Notes: generated from the sequence alone by a model not told the origin. A DNA stretch of 64,000 bases from Sitta carolinensis (GCA_032173965.1 JAVUNC010000006.1:18636028-18700027); one strand, 5' to 3'. Shown: positions 10,096 through 21,885, counted from the first letter of the stretch. Numbers and translations are program-made.

Positions 10096-10140
10096 CTAGT
10101 TTGGAAGAGACCTTCGAGACCATCTATCCCTCCTTGCTCC
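10096..10140 (-). mobile_element. CR1 3' terminus remnant
   Basis: AGTTTGGAAGAGACCTTCGA followed by GACCATC resembles the reverse-complement CR1 terminus. Only about 45 bp is recognisable. Confidence 0.55.
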
Positions 10141-11334
10141 CTGAGCAGGTGCTGCTGTTCCTGCCTTTATCCCGATTTTCACCCTGACCACCATGGGAGC
10201 TCCAGGAGCAGTTTCAGGCCCCCTGAAGAGCCTGGGCTGGGGCCCCAGCAGACAAAGCTCAGCTTTGTCCCCACGTCCCGAGCCCTGCTGTGGCTCCTGG
10301 TGCTGTCCCTGCCCAGCTCGCTGCCAGCCCTGCCTCTTTCTCGTGGCCAAAGGACAGCACAGGAGAAACTCCAGCCTGAAAATCCAGCGCCTGCTGCAGT
10401 GGGTTTCCTGCTGACCCTGCTCCTCCCTGGGATCTCCAGAGGAAAACATGAGGGCAGAGAGAAAAACCCACAAGGGTGGTGGCAGCTGGCTCTACAGAAC
10501 ACCCCCATAGCTGCATTTTTAGCCTCCAAACCAAGCAGCTCTGCCAGTATATTTTGATTTTCAGCCTGTGATAGCAGAAGGGCAAACCTTGGGAGTTCCT
10601 GTTGCCCAGTTCCATTATTTTATTATGTGAGTTTTGACATGAATAACTGTCAGGTTTGGCTGCCTGGACTGAGCTTTAAATTTTCATTGGAAGTGAAACC
10701 TCCCACCTTCCCCCTCCCTGTGGCATTCTCCTTCCTTCTGCAATCCAAGTGTCCTTTCGAGTTCTTCTTAATGGATTTAGTAAATGAATCAATTAGGCAG
10801 AGAAAGAACACCGAGGTGCTTCCGTGCAGATGAGTATTTTATGTTTGATATACTGAGTCAGAGCTGAGTAATTATTGCCATTTAATATTTATTTAATGTA
10901 TATGATGAGCTGCTGCAGCGAGGAACTTGTGGAATAAAACATCCTCTCCTCGTTTTCCCTGCAGCTCCTTAATGAGGGAGCTGTGCACAGGCGGGTGATG
11001 GGAGAGAGCAGCAGGAGAGATTTCTTTAAATGGAGAATGTCTTTAAATGCTGGACCTCATCTCCGGAGGGGTAGGTGCTGCTGGAGCACACGGCATTCCC
11101 AAAGGAGCAGCTCCAGAGCTTCTCTGACCTCTGCAGAGGAAGGAGCTGCTCCTCGGATTTGGGGAATGAGGGTCACTGCAAAGACACGGAATGTGTGTCC
11201 TGGGATGGCCTCGGCACCTTCTGCAGCCACAGCTGCCACCCCTGAGTGCCAGGAGGGGCTTTGGCCCTTAACTTACAACCACAGACTCGTGAGGATGCAG
11301 CAGCAGCTCGGGAGGGTCAGCAGGGCCTCGGGAA
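10141..11334. other. Unique sequence; AT-rich block 10610-10980
   Basis: 10610-10980 contains ATTTTATTATGTGAG, AATGAATCAATTAGGCAG, GAGTAATTATTGCCATTTAA and few CpG, resembling a conserved regulatory element. The rest is ordinary. No exon supported. Confidence 0.4.
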
Positions 11335-11560
11335 ATCAGGGAATCATGGAACAGTTCGGTCTGGAAAAGCCACCAATAATCCAGCTGTTCCCCAGCACTG
11401 CCCTGTCCCCAAGTGCCACATGCACAGGGCTGGGAATCCCTCAGGGATGGGCACTGCCAGTTCCTGAGTCCCTTCCCATGGGGAATTCCTGCTGCTGTGT
11501 CCCCTGAGCTGCCCTGGCTGTGCCCTCCTGCCCTTGAAGGGCTTTTCCAACCTCACAGAT
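11335..11560 (-). mobile_element. CR1 3' fragment
   Basis: GAATCATGGAACAGTTCGGT, CCAAGTGCCACATGCACAGG and GGGCACTGCCAGTTCCTGAG occur in CR1 order, reversed. The last block is shared almost exactly with the copy at 48255-48430, so the two belong to one subfamily. Confidence 0.82.
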
Positions 11561-11707
11561 CCTGGGATTCTGCCTCCAAAGCCCAAAGCACAGCCCAGCA
11601 AACACAGAGATATTGGTAGGAGTGGATTTTCAGCTGATGAACGCATTGGAAAGAACAAAAAGTTGTGCAGAACCAATGTCTCCCCAAACCTCCTCTGCTC
11701 CAGGCTG

Positions 11708-12075
11708 AGCCCCTGCCCAGCTCCCTCAGGAATTCTCCATTCGCTGCCCAGCTCCTCAGGGATTCTCCATTCCCTGCCCAGCTCCCTCAGGGATTCTCCA
11801 TTCCCTGCCCAGCTCCTCAGGAATTCTCCATTCCCTGCCCAGCTCCTCAGGAATTCTCCATTCTCTGCCCAGCTCCTCAGGGATTCTCCATTCCCTGCCC
11901 AGCTCCTCAGGGATTCTCCATCCCCTGCCCAGCTCCCTCAGGAATTCTCCATTCCCTGCCCAGCTCCTCAGGGATTCTCCATCCCCTGCCCAGCTCCCTC
12001 AGGAATTCTCCATTCCCTGCCCAGCTCCCTCAGGGATTCTCCATTCCCTGCCCAGCTCCCTCAGGGATTCTCCAG
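11708..12075. repeat. Minisatellite, 12 copies of a 30/31-bp unit
   Basis: Units combine CTGCCCAGCTCCCTCAGG and GATTCTCCATTCC. Variation is mostly CTCCTCAGG versus CTCCCTCAGG and GGATT versus GAATT. Twelve units were counted by eye. Confidence 0.95.
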
Positions 12076-13673
12076 CCCCTTCCCTGGACACACTCTGCCC
12101 CCAGGAGCCCTGGAGGGGCTGGAGAATCCATGGGTATGGTCCATACTGAACTCCAGAAGAGGTGAGGAGTGCCAAACCCTCCCAGCCTGCCCCCATTCCA
12201 CCCCTGTGCGCCTCTGCTCTTCGGGCCATCCCCATGGCAGCTCTCCCAGAGCTCAGGGCAGGGCTCCCATCCCTCCTGCACCCAACACACCCTGGCCAAA
12301 GCCACCTCCCTGATGGCCAAATCCTCCCCCAGCTCCCCAGGCAGCCAGGCTGAAGCTCCCCCGAAAGCTTCCCCTAAATCATCTATTTTCTGCTGTGCAA
12401 CACAAGCACCTCCTTATCCCTCTTTTCCAATAACAATCTCGGTGTTCAGGGTGTTGAATTCTAAGGGTCATCCTTTCAGGTGGAAAATAGCACAGAAATC
12501 CATTTACTGCTCTGCAGGTCTATTATCATCAGCACTAACACGAATTTCTCCTGTACACGACAACATTCAAAAATTACCTGGGGAGAGGCTCCAGCACATC
12601 CTCAATTACAAACATTTCATTCAGTTTCCTTTAGAGGCACCTTTAAAAAAGGATACAGGGCTGCCTCATTTGCTTAATTTCTGGTTCATTTTAAAAGCAT
12701 ATTTTTGTCCCAGTCTGTGATCCTGTGCCAGAAGGTCCAGGCTGTCAGGAGCACAGGTGATCACAAACCTCACAACTATTTAACCTCACACCACCAAATC
12801 ACAGACTCCTTTGGCTTGGAAACCCTTCCCAAGAGCAGAGTACATCCTTTCTTTCCAGGCTCTCAGGTTTGGAATTTCATTCCAAACTTTAAGCTGTAGT
12901 TTAAGGCACAAACTAAAAATTTTGATGCTTGGAAAACATTTAACCAGTTAAAAACAAAAAACAAAACAAAACAAAAAAAAAAACAAAACAAAAAAAAAAA
13001 AAAACCAAAAAGGTAATATAATAAGATTTTTGTCTGGTTGAGAGGCACTTTGAATTCATGGAATTGGGAAGTTATTTCTCTCTGTGGCTTGAGCTACACC
13101 ATGAGTGTCATTGCCCGGCTTTGCTGCAGCCTCTCCTCGATCTTTTCAGGAAATCTTGGCTCAGGCATGGTAAATAGCCACTGGAAAGGTCAGGTTTGGA
13201 AACAGCCTTTGCAGAGGTGAATTAACCTGTTGTCTCACATCCATGGATGGCCCTGGAAGTGCTGGCTGGGCTCAGGCAGGGGGGCACAGGAGCCCTGGGG
13301 GGAGCAGGGCCAGGGCTGGGCTGTCCCCACACCCCAATTCCCTGCCCTGTGTCTCTCCAGGGTGCCCCAGGCAGCTCCTCTTGCACTATTGTACGTGCAA
13401 CTGGAAAGAAAAATAAACTCTTTTCAAAAACTACCTGGTCTGGAAACCTGGAGCTTCAAGCCCAGATCTAAAATGACTTTAATTCTCCATCTCAGTCAGC
13501 AGAAAGCCAGAGGAGATCTTTCGCTCTTAATTGGTTTGTGACGTTCATCTGCTCATCAGATGCCATTGAGGAGTGCTGGAGTGGAAAAAAGGGAAAATCG
13601 ACACCTTGCTCTGCCTGATTCCCAACTCAACATCCTGGGGCAGAGGGCGCTGAATGCTCCGGGTGTGGGACTG
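12076..13673. other. Unique sequence, no gene seen
   Basis: 12360-12720 is AT-richer. 12950-13011 is an A-rich AAAAC tract listed separately. No recognised element. Confidence 0.5.
12950..13011. repeat. A-rich simple repeat (AAAAC)n
   Basis: AAAACAAAACAAAACAAAA followed by longer A runs. It could be a degenerate poly(A), but CR1 elements do not end in poly(A). Confidence 0.9.
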
Positions 13674-14237
13674 CCCTGGAGAGAGGAATGAACCCCTCTG
13701 GAGAGAGGAATGAACCCCTCTGAGGAGAGGAATGAACCCCTCTGACCAGAGGAATGAACCCCACTGGAGAGAGGAATGAACCCCACTGCAGAGAGGAATG
13801 AACCCCACTGCAGAGAGGAATGAACCCCTCTGGGGAGAGGAATGAACCCCAATGGAGAGAGGAATGAACCCCACTGCAGAGAGGAATGAACCCCACTGCA
13901 GAGAGGAATGAACCACACTGTAGAGAGGAATGAACCCCTCTGGAGAGAGGAATGAACCCCACTGCAGAGAGGAATGAACCCCTCTGACCAGAGGAATGAA
14001 CCCCACTGGAGAGAGGAATGAACCCCACTGCAGAGAGGAATGAACCCCACTGCAGAGAGGAATGAACCCCTCTGGGGAGAGGAATGAACCCCAATGGAGA
14101 GAGGAATGAACCCCGCTGGAGAGAGGAATGAACCCCACTGCAGAGAGGAATGAACCACACTGTAGAGAGGAATGAACCCCTCTGGAGAGAGGAATGAGCC
14201 CCTCTGGAGAGAGGAATGAACCCATCTGAGGAGAGGA
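13674..14237. repeat. 22-bp minisatellite with an 11-unit (242 bp) higher-order repeat
   Basis: About 25 units of CTGGAGAGAGGAATGAACCC plus CT/CA. Marker variants recur 242 bp apart: CTGACCAGAGG at 13742 and 13984, and ACCACACTGTAGAGAGG near 13914 and 14156. Part of the array was therefore duplicated as a block. Confidence 0.95.
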
Positions 14238-14385
14238 ACCGGCGCCTCTCCCGTCCCTGCATTCCCGGTTGGAATCCCAGCTGCCCGCCCCGGGCTGCCT
14301 CTGCCCTGCGGCGGGAGGAGGGGGCTGAGGCTGGAGGAATGGGGGGTGGGAATGGGGGTCCCGAACCGCCTGTCCCCATCCTGCA

Positions 14386-14840
14386 CAGAGAATCACACGG
14401 GTTAAAAGGGACCTTCAATCCCATCCCATATTCCCATCCCATCCTGTCCCATCCCATATTCTCATCCCATATTCACATCCCATATTCATATCCCATCCTA
14501 TATTCTCATCCCATCTCATATTCCCATCCCATTATCCCATCCTATCCTATATTCCCATAGTCTCATCCCCATATTCCCATCTCATTACCCCATCCTATCC
14601 CCATCCCACCCATATTCCCATCCCATCCTATCTCCATCCCCATATTCCTATCACCCCATCCCATTTTATCCCCATTCCCATCCCACCCCATATTCCCATA
14701 GTCCCATCCCATCCCCGTTCCAATCCCATATTCCCATCTCCATCCCACCCCATATTCCCACCCCTGCCATGCAGGGACACCTCCCACTGCCCCAGGCTGT
14801 CCAAACCCCGGTGTCCAGCCAGTCCTGGGCCACTCCCAGG
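14386..14840 (-). mobile_element. CR1 fragment split by an internal tandem array
   Basis: 14386-14435 reads as the CR1 terminus in reverse (AGAATCACACGGGTTAAAAG, GGGACCTTCAATCCCATCCC). 14761-14840 supplies the expected next blocks (GCCATGCAGGGACACCTCCC, CCAGGCTGTCC). Between them the ATCCCATCCCA segment has expanded. Confidence 0.78.
14436..14762. repeat. CCCAT-rich array (ATTCCCATCCC type)
   Basis: Repeats of CCCATATTCCCATCCCATCC with TATTCTCAT and TATTCATATC variants. It lies inside the CR1 copy and is similar in sequence to the array at 63671-64000. Confidence 0.92.
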
Positions 14841-15849
14841 GATGAAGCCTGGAATAATCATTAAGAAGGCGCTTAATTAGTGCCCCAAAGAGTCTCTCAG
14901 CCAAGACACCCGCCCTGCACTCTGCACAAGCAGGAAAGGAAAATATGAAAACACGCATAAATCCAGGAATTCTGAGGAGCTCTAAACAACCTCTGCCAGC
15001 AGACACAACCCTTGTGCTCGTTGATAAAGATTCATTAGGGATGTTGAACACGCTGCTCATTAATATGCAGCCAGAAAGAGTGCAATTATCAGCCAGCCCA
15101 AAAATAGGATTGCTCTGGATTTCTCCTTAGTGCTGGGAGGGAGGGAGGTGTTCTCATGGCATCGACTGCTGCTCCTGCTTTTCTTCCCCCCGTTTCGGAG
15201 AAGGTGCTCAGCAGCGCCTGTGGAAATCAAGGGCTTTGGAACTGTTAGGAAATAACTGGGAAAATGGAACGGCAGGGAAATCAGGAAAGATGGGAAAGAT
15301 AGTGACCATCTATCAGTATTTTAAAAAGGATGGGGGAAAGGATCGCCTAGAAAATACAGCTCGTTGCTGACCTGAGAAAAATTGATTCGAGTAATGGAAA
15401 GGGTAAAAATAGAGCTGAATAATGCTGCTGGCTAAAGGAGCAGCTGCCGTTTGCCGAGAGCCGGGGGCTCCTTATCACAAATAATGCAGCGAGCTCCCTG
15501 CTGGAGGGGGCACACCCTCGGGGCAGGGCGAACGCCCGGCACCATCGACTCCAGAGCGCCGTCAATAGCGCGCAGTTTCTTAACTAAGAAAGTAGAAAAA
15601 TACCCAATCAATAGCCCGGTCTTTAAACAATTAGCGCTGTCTCGGTGATTGGGCTCCGGCTGGGAGCAATCCCGGCCCCGCAGGAATTGATGGGCAGCTC
15701 CAGGCTGCTGAGAGATTTAATCAGGGCCTGGGAGGAAAACAGAAAATCAGCGCTGATCGGATTTGCAGCAGACAACAGAATGGCAGGAATGGGAAATAAG
15801 GAAAACTTATTTCACTAACGCGATTCGATGTGAATCTCATAAAAGCCAC
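14841..15849. other. Unique sequence, conserved-element-like
   Basis: 14850-15130 and 15340-15760 contain ATCATTAAGAAGGCGCTTAA, GCTCATTAATATGCAGCC, AATTGATTCGAGTAATGG and AAACAATTAGCGCTGTCTCG. Scattered CpG and homeodomain-type motifs occur without repeat structure. Could be enhancer-like; not proven. Confidence 0.4.
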
Positions 15850-15925
15850 CCCTGCCCATGGCAAGGGAGTTGGACTAGATGGCCTTTAAAAGTCCTTCCC
15901 AACCCGAACTATTCCTTGATTCTAG
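15850..15925 (+). mobile_element. CR1 3' terminus fragment
   Basis: GTTGGACTAGATGGCCTTTA, then AGTCCTTCCCAACCCGAACT and TTGATTCTAGG form the CR1 end in forward orientation. Confidence 0.82.
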
Positions 15926-16499
15926 GAGAATTAAGCAATGTTCCTTTGACCACTTTTGAATTTCTAGCCAGAATTCCTAGGAATAAAAAATAAACATTGA
16001 ATCTGCAGCAAAAATCTTTGCTCAATGTGCTCCCTGTAAGCAAATAAATAAGAAAAAAAAATATTTTTAAGATTGTCTTCAATAAAAATGAGAAATTGTT
16101 CATAGAAATGTGATTTTTTTTTCTGCAGTTAGGATGTGGTGGTGGTGTTGGCACTGAGGCTGAGAGGCTTGGGACAGGTGCAGCCATCGCTGAAAGCAGC
16201 TTTGCTATGGAAAATAATCTCTGGAAAGGGAAGAGTTCCTGGGAAGGGCATCCCTGCACAGGAGGAGCTGAGGGGCTGGGGAGGAGCGGGGTGAGACCCT
16301 GACCCAGTCCCTGCTGCACCCGGGGGATTTCAGCCGGGGCTGGGGAGGCTCCTGCTGCCACAGAGCCCTGTCTGTCCCTCTGTCCGTGTGTCCCCCCACC
16401 CCTCACACCAGGACAGAGCCCCCAGCCCCAGTTCCCCACCCAGGGGCAGGGCAGCCGCGCCAGCCTGGCCTGGGCTGCCCCTCACCACCCCTCACACAC
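15926..16499. other. Unique sequence, no gene seen
   Basis: AT-rich at 15930-16130, then GC-rich. Nothing recognised. Confidence 0.5.
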
Positions 16500-16785
16500 G
16501 GGAACCACCAAGGGTGGGGCTGGAAGGGACCCCGAACCCCATCCCACCCCCTGCCACTGCCCCAGGCTGCTCCAAACCCACCAAACACGGCCTGGGACAT
16601 TCCAGGGATCCAGGGGTAGCCACAGCTGCTCGGGCAATTCCAGCCCAGCCAGCAATTCCCAATATCCCATCCATCCCTGCTCTCTCTCAGCTTGATCCCA
16701 TTCCCACTTGTCCTATCTCTCCCCATCCTTGGAAAAAGTCCCTCTCCCCCTTTCCCCTGCATCGCCTTTTGGCACTGGAAGAAAT
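16500..16785 (-). mobile_element. CR1 fragment, longer than most here
   Basis: Starts at GGGTGGGGCTGGAAGGGACC and proceeds through CATTCCAGGGATCCAGGGG. It continues into CCCACTTGTCCTATC and AAAAAGTCCCTCTCC, blocks deeper in the CR1 3' UTR. Confidence 0.85.
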
Positions 16786-17070
16786 ATTTAAAGACTGAAT
16801 ATTTCCTGCTGCTGAATGAGGAGCCTGGAACCTCTGCAGGGGCTGTCCAGCCACATCCAGGAGCTTTCCCCTGGGATGGGCAGATCCCAGCAGCTTTCCC
16901 TGCTGCTCCTCCGGCACCCTTGGGTCCATTTCCAGGTTTCTGTGAGCGTGGAAGGAAGGGTGGAACGATGGGCACACCTCCACCGTGGGGACAGGGCAGG
17001 GAAAGCATCAGGCAGCAGGAATTCTCTTTGAACTGTCAGGCTTGGGGCATGCTACACTAAATTAAAGATA
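16786..17070. other. Unique sequence, no gene seen
   Basis: No recognised element. Confidence 0.5.
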
Positions 17071-17142
17071 ATGGGTTGGAACTGGATGATCTTCAAGGTC
17101 CCTTCCAACCCAAACCATTTTATGAGTCACAAGATTCTGTGG
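17071..17142 (+). mobile_element. CR1 3' terminus fragment
   Basis: GGGTTGGAACTGGATGATCT, TCAAGGTCCCTTCCAACCCA and AACCATTTTATGAGTCAC form the canonical forward CR1 end. Confidence 0.88.
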
Positions 17143-17815
17143 TCATTCTATTTTTTAACGAACAGCTCACATTACAATAGAAGCGTTGTTTACAAACTCC
17201 TTTCCCTGGATCCCAGCAAACCCAAAGTTTTCCAGGGATAAATTACTCAGTGCCCGGGGTGTCCTGGGCAGGACGGCTCCTTGCAAACACACATCGTGGG
17301 TTTATTAAACTGCCGAGTGACCAAAGCCCCGTGACAGCTTTTTGACGGGGCTGTGTAAAAGCCTGTCATTAACATCCCGAGCCTTCCTCACAATCCCACT
17401 CAGAATGCAGGGATTGGCTTCCCAAATGAGCTTCTCCAAGAGCCCCGGGTGTCCTCACCTGCACACCAGCTCCGGGAGCTCCACAGCCGCAGGGAGGAGA
17501 AGCTTTGCCTGCCACGATATCGCTTGACGTGTTCCCATTTCCCTATTATCCTGGCAGTGATCTCACATCATCCCTGAGGGAATCCCTGGAATCCACCCAG
17601 AGCCCCGGGGATTTCCCCTTCTGTCCCTTTAAAGTCAATTATCGTCCTCAGATTAGTTGTGCATCCCTTGGGATGTGCCAAACCGGGAACGTTGCTCGTT
17701 TTAACCAGAGCTGAGGCTCCATTCACACCCCAGCTCTGGGGGTGTCCTGAGGAAGCTCTGGGAACAATTCCAGCTCCTGAGGGGCACCAAAATATCCCTG
17801 GGGATTCCCCACCCT
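17143..17815. other. Unique sequence, no gene seen
   Basis: Ordinary composition with a few TTAATTA-like motifs. Nothing recognised. Confidence 0.5.
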
Positions 17816-18150
17816 CCTGTTCTGCTTGGAGCCAGGCTGGGAGAGCTGGGAATGTTCCCTGAGAGGAGGAGGCTCCAGGGAGAGCTCAGAGCCTGGAGGG
17901 GCTGCAGGAGAGCTGGGGAGGGACTGGGGACAAGGGATGGGGGGACAGCACCCAGGGAATGGATGGGAACTGGGAAAGGGGAGATTGGGGATTGGGAATT
18001 GCTGTCTGGGCTGGAATTCCCAGAGCAGCTGTGGCTGCCCCTGGATCCCTGGAATGTCCCAGGTTGGACACTGGGGTTGGACCCTGGGACAGTGGGAGGG
18101 GTCCATCAGGGGTGGGATTTAGGGTCCCTTGATCCCAACCCATCCCGGGG
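17816..18150 (+). mobile_element. CR1 3' UTR, about 330 bp
   Basis: Forward-strand blocks in order: GAGAGCTGGGAATGTTCCCT, CTGCCCCTGGATCCCTGGAA, CCCAGGTTGGACACTGGGG, then a degraded end near 18130. One of the longer copies in the window. Confidence 0.87.
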
Positions 18151-18414
18151 TTCTGTTCCTGCTCTGTTGTGTCCGCAAGGTCTCAAACTGAAGGGAAAAC
18201 GAGAATTTCATTTCTGGCCTGTCCAAGTGTTTTTCTCCGTGTTGGTAAATCCCAAACAAACACAGGAGCAGCTCCTGGCTGGAGCACTCTGTGCTCGGGA
18301 AGCTCTGGAATAAACCCCACAGCTGGTGCTTTATTGGGCAATGAAGTCGGGCATCGTAAAGCAGCCAGAACAGGAGAACTGGAGTAATTAGTAATTAAAT
18401 TCTCCATAAGGTAA

Positions 18415-18446
<32 letters not shown>

Positions 18447-18974
18447 AAAAGAAAAAAGAGGATTTTCTCTTCTGGGCATGGAACAATTTAGAGCCAAATC
18501 CGTCACAAAATGAGCAAGGGCTGGGAGAGAGACCTGTGGGGAGCACCTGGTGCTTCTCCTCAGCCCTTTATGAGCGACAAAACATCCACGGGAAAACAAA
18601 CCAGCAAAAAACCGGAGCGCAGGAATCAGAGCCACGTGTTCAGCACCACAATTCCACCGCTCAGGAAGGGTTTGCCAGGCAGAAACACAAACAGGACAAG
18701 GGTATGAAACATTTCACAGCAGCCTGACAGGCTGGTGGAAACAAAGAGCTCTGCCTGACATGACAGCAGGGCTTTAATCCAGAGAATCCTTCCAGGCAAC
18801 ACCCCGGCTCCTGATGGCAGAGAGAGAGAGTGCAGAGGGAAAAGCAGGGAAAAAACATTAAAAAAATTTAAAAAAAAGAGGGAAAAATGTAATGGAGTGT
18901 GACACTTCTGGGCAAAGCTGCTTTGTCAGGAACCATTAAAGCCCTGACAATGAAAATGTGAAAATTTAACACTG
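18151..18974. other. Unique sequence containing a poly(A) tract
   Basis: 18413-18460 is nearly pure A with two G interruptions. The remainder is featureless. Confidence 0.55.
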
Positions 18975-19227
18975 AATAAAATAAAATAAAATAAAATAAA
19001 ATAAAATAAAATAAAATAAAATAAAATAAAATAAAAATAAAATAAAATAAAAATAATAAAATAAAAATAAATAAAAATAAAATAAAACAAAATAAAAATA
19101 AATAAAATAAGATAAAATAAAATAAAAATAAATAAAATAAAAATAAAATAAAAATAAAATAAAATAAAATAAATAATAAAATAAAATAAAATAAAATAAA
19201 AATAAAATAATTAAATAAAATAAAATG
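18975..19227. repeat. AAAAT microsatellite, about 250 bp
   Basis: ATAAAATAAAATAAAATAAA with occasional AAAATAA slips. The long antisense open frame rich in Phe/Tyr/Ile/Leu here is an artefact. Confidence 0.97.
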
Positions 19228-21040
19228 AGAATAAAATCCGTGTGCTGAAGCTGCATCGGTGGGAAGTGAGGAGGGCCAGCCAGGGCCAGTCCCGTGGCCG
19301 TGTGACCCCGGGGCCAGTGGCACTGTCCCCTCCCAGCGCTCTGGCCCCGCTCGGGAGCTCTCCCTGTGCCCGGAAAGACCTGCAGCCGCATTCCCAGGGG
19401 AATACCCCTCTGATCCCCGGCTGAACCAGCCCCCGCAGCTGCCCTCCGGCGCTCGGGAGGGCCAGGGAAGGCAGAAAGGGTTCAAGGAAAGGCTGAGGAG
19501 CCGCAGAGTGCCCGGAGGATCGAAGGATCCCGCGAGCATCCTCCCCGCAGGAGGCTCCGCAGCGCCGTTCCAATCTCCAGCAAGGAAACACAAATTACCT
19601 GCTGCTTGCTTGGCTTCTCCCCCTGTACTCCGTTGCTTAGGAACCGCTGTAAATGAGGGGTTTCGTTTATTTAAAATGAAATCCGAAGAAAACCACACCA
19701 CAAACGCTCTCCCACGCCCAGGGAGGACACGAGGGTGGAGAGCAGGAGTTTTACCAGCCTGAATCCCGCGGGGGAGGCTAATCCAAACAATTAAAGAATT
19801 TCCAGTAGCAGGAAGAGATGACGGAACAACCTCGAGGTGTAAAGAGTTTTATTACCGTTGCTGGATTCTGAGCAGGGCTCTTTTATCCCTTGCAGCACTA
19901 AAAGCTTGGAAAATCTTTAGCCATTGGGAAACCAGAGTGAAACACAGAATGTGCCTTGAGCAACAGCAGCATCATTTCACAGAATCGGGATGAAATGATT
20001 TATCATTTCACCATGGAAATGAGTTTATCATTTCATGATGGAAATGAATCATGGCCATGCCTTGTGGAGCTGGCACAGAGGTGAGACAGAGTGGAGGAGA
20101 AAACAGTGGATATTTACTGAGGAGCCTCCAAGGCCACACCCTGGCAGTGCCACAGCCCTGGTTCTGCCCAGATGGCTCCAGGGTGGAAGCAAAGAGGGCT
20201 TGGGCCAGGATCTCACGTTTTTACATGTTTTAGACCATTTGCATTCAGGAGTTAACTGCCTGCATTCCCCTGGGTGGGGAAGGTGCATTCTCCTGGCTTT
20301 GGTGCATTCTCCTGCCTCCAGTCTCCTTTTCTCAGTGCCAGCTGCTGCTCTGGTCCTGCCACGTCGTTGTCACCCGTGGTGACATTCCATGTACAGCCCA
20401 TCACTGATGCACAGAGCTGAGCTGCTGTCTCCTTTCTGAGCCCACTTTTAAAAATAGCAGCTGTTGAGCAGGTGCCATAATCCTGGGAAATGGAAAAATG
20501 CAATCTCAAATGAGAAACAGTGAAGTGTGTGGTGCCCCTGTCTTGCTCCCAATCCTTCCTCTCCATCCCCCCACTCCACAAAAACCAAGAAATCCACATT
20601 TCCCGTGCTGCTCTCCATTCCATTGCTTTCTTCTCTCTCGCTGGGACTCCAGGTCTGTGTTGCTGCAGGAATCACTAAAAGCAAAAGGGTTTTGGGAAAG
20701 CTGTAAAAGCAGGCCTCAGAGGCAGAAGAAAACAGAAATTCAGAGCTGTGCTGTAGGTGCTGACGCTGAAAGTAAAAGAGCTCCATTAGAGAGGGGGGAA
20801 GGACAGTGGACAAAAAGCAGTGTCTGGAATCTGGGTCATGCAAACCTTGGGACAGCAGAAGAGTGTATCTGTCAAGATACAGAAAGTTTTAAGCTTTAAT
20901 AATGGAGCACTGTGCATTTTGTTCTAAGGCTAGCAAGCCAGCATTGTTTTCAGCAAGTGCACGTGCACTGATATTGCTTGGCTGAAGCTCCTGTCAGTGA
21001 GCTTTTGCTTGCTGCTGTTGGCTGAGAGACTTTAAAGAGC
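19228..21040. other. Unique sequence, no gene seen
   Basis: 19255-19560 is CpG-richer than its surroundings. 19980-20050 has a small imperfect ATCATTTCA/ATGGAAATGA repeat. No exon with convincing boundaries. Confidence 0.45.
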
Positions 21041-21492
21041 TTTATCCAGGGACAGGGGACATGCCCCTTTATCCTGGGACATGCCCCTTTATCCTGGGAC
21101 AGGGGACATTCCCCTTTATCCAGGGACAGGGGACATTCCCCTTTATCCCATGGACACAGGACATTCCCCTTTATCCTGGGACACGGGACATTCCCCTTTA
21201 TTCAGGGACAGGGGACATTCCCCTTTATCCAGGGACACGGGACATTCCCCTTTATCCTGGGACAGGGGACATTCCCCTTTATTCCATGGACACGGGACAT
21301 TCCCCTTTATCCAGGGACACAGGACATTCCCCTTTATCCAATTCCCATTTATCCAGGGACATTCCCCTTTATCCCATTCCCATTTATCCAGGGACATTGT
21401 TCATTCCCCTTTATCCAGGGACAAAGCCCGTTCCCCTTTATCCAGGGACATTCCCCTTTATCCAGGGACATTCCCCTTTATCCAGGGACAAA
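21041..21492. repeat. Minisatellite, about 27-bp unit
   Basis: Repeated GGGACATTCCCCTTTATCC joined by AGGGACAGG or TGGGACACG. Later units lose the ACAGGGG part. Unit number is about 16-17. Confidence 0.93.
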
Positions 21493-21846
21493 GCCCTTTC
21501 GCCCTTTCCCCCTTTCCCCGTTACGCCGGGAATTCGGGGCACTCCCGGTGCTTTGGCACTGCCCCAGGTGAGGAAGAGGAGGGTCGAGCCCAGCTCTGCC
21601 TGTGGCTCTCTGCAGTTCTGTTCACCCCATCCCTCCTGGAAAAGCCATTCCCTTGCCCCATCCCCGCCTCTCCCTCCGGAGCCCGAGGAGAAAACCCCCC
21701 CTGAGGAGCTGCTGTGCCACCCCCAGGGCTGAGGGACCCCTGGGGCTCTTCAGCTTTAGCCCCGTGGATCTTAAATCGTGGATCTTAAATCTCTGCACAC
21801 AAGAAAAGTAGTGGGGGCTTTGGGGTTTGTTTTAGTTTTAAACCCA

Positions 21847-21885
<39 letters not shown>

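Noticed and set aside
11708..12075. Possible CRISPR array (regular units of about 30 bp)
   Set aside because: Units are contiguous with no unique spacers and the context is avian. The same applies to 35383-37980 and 41806-42395.
13545..14457. Three overlapping minus-strand frames of 276-283 codons
   Set aside because: 22-bp repeat readable in all phases; no independent evidence of coding.
18868..19701. 277-codon minus-strand frame that looks like repeated membrane segments
   Set aside because: Generated by the AAAAT microsatellite, which reads as Phe/Ile/Leu/Tyr on the minus strand.
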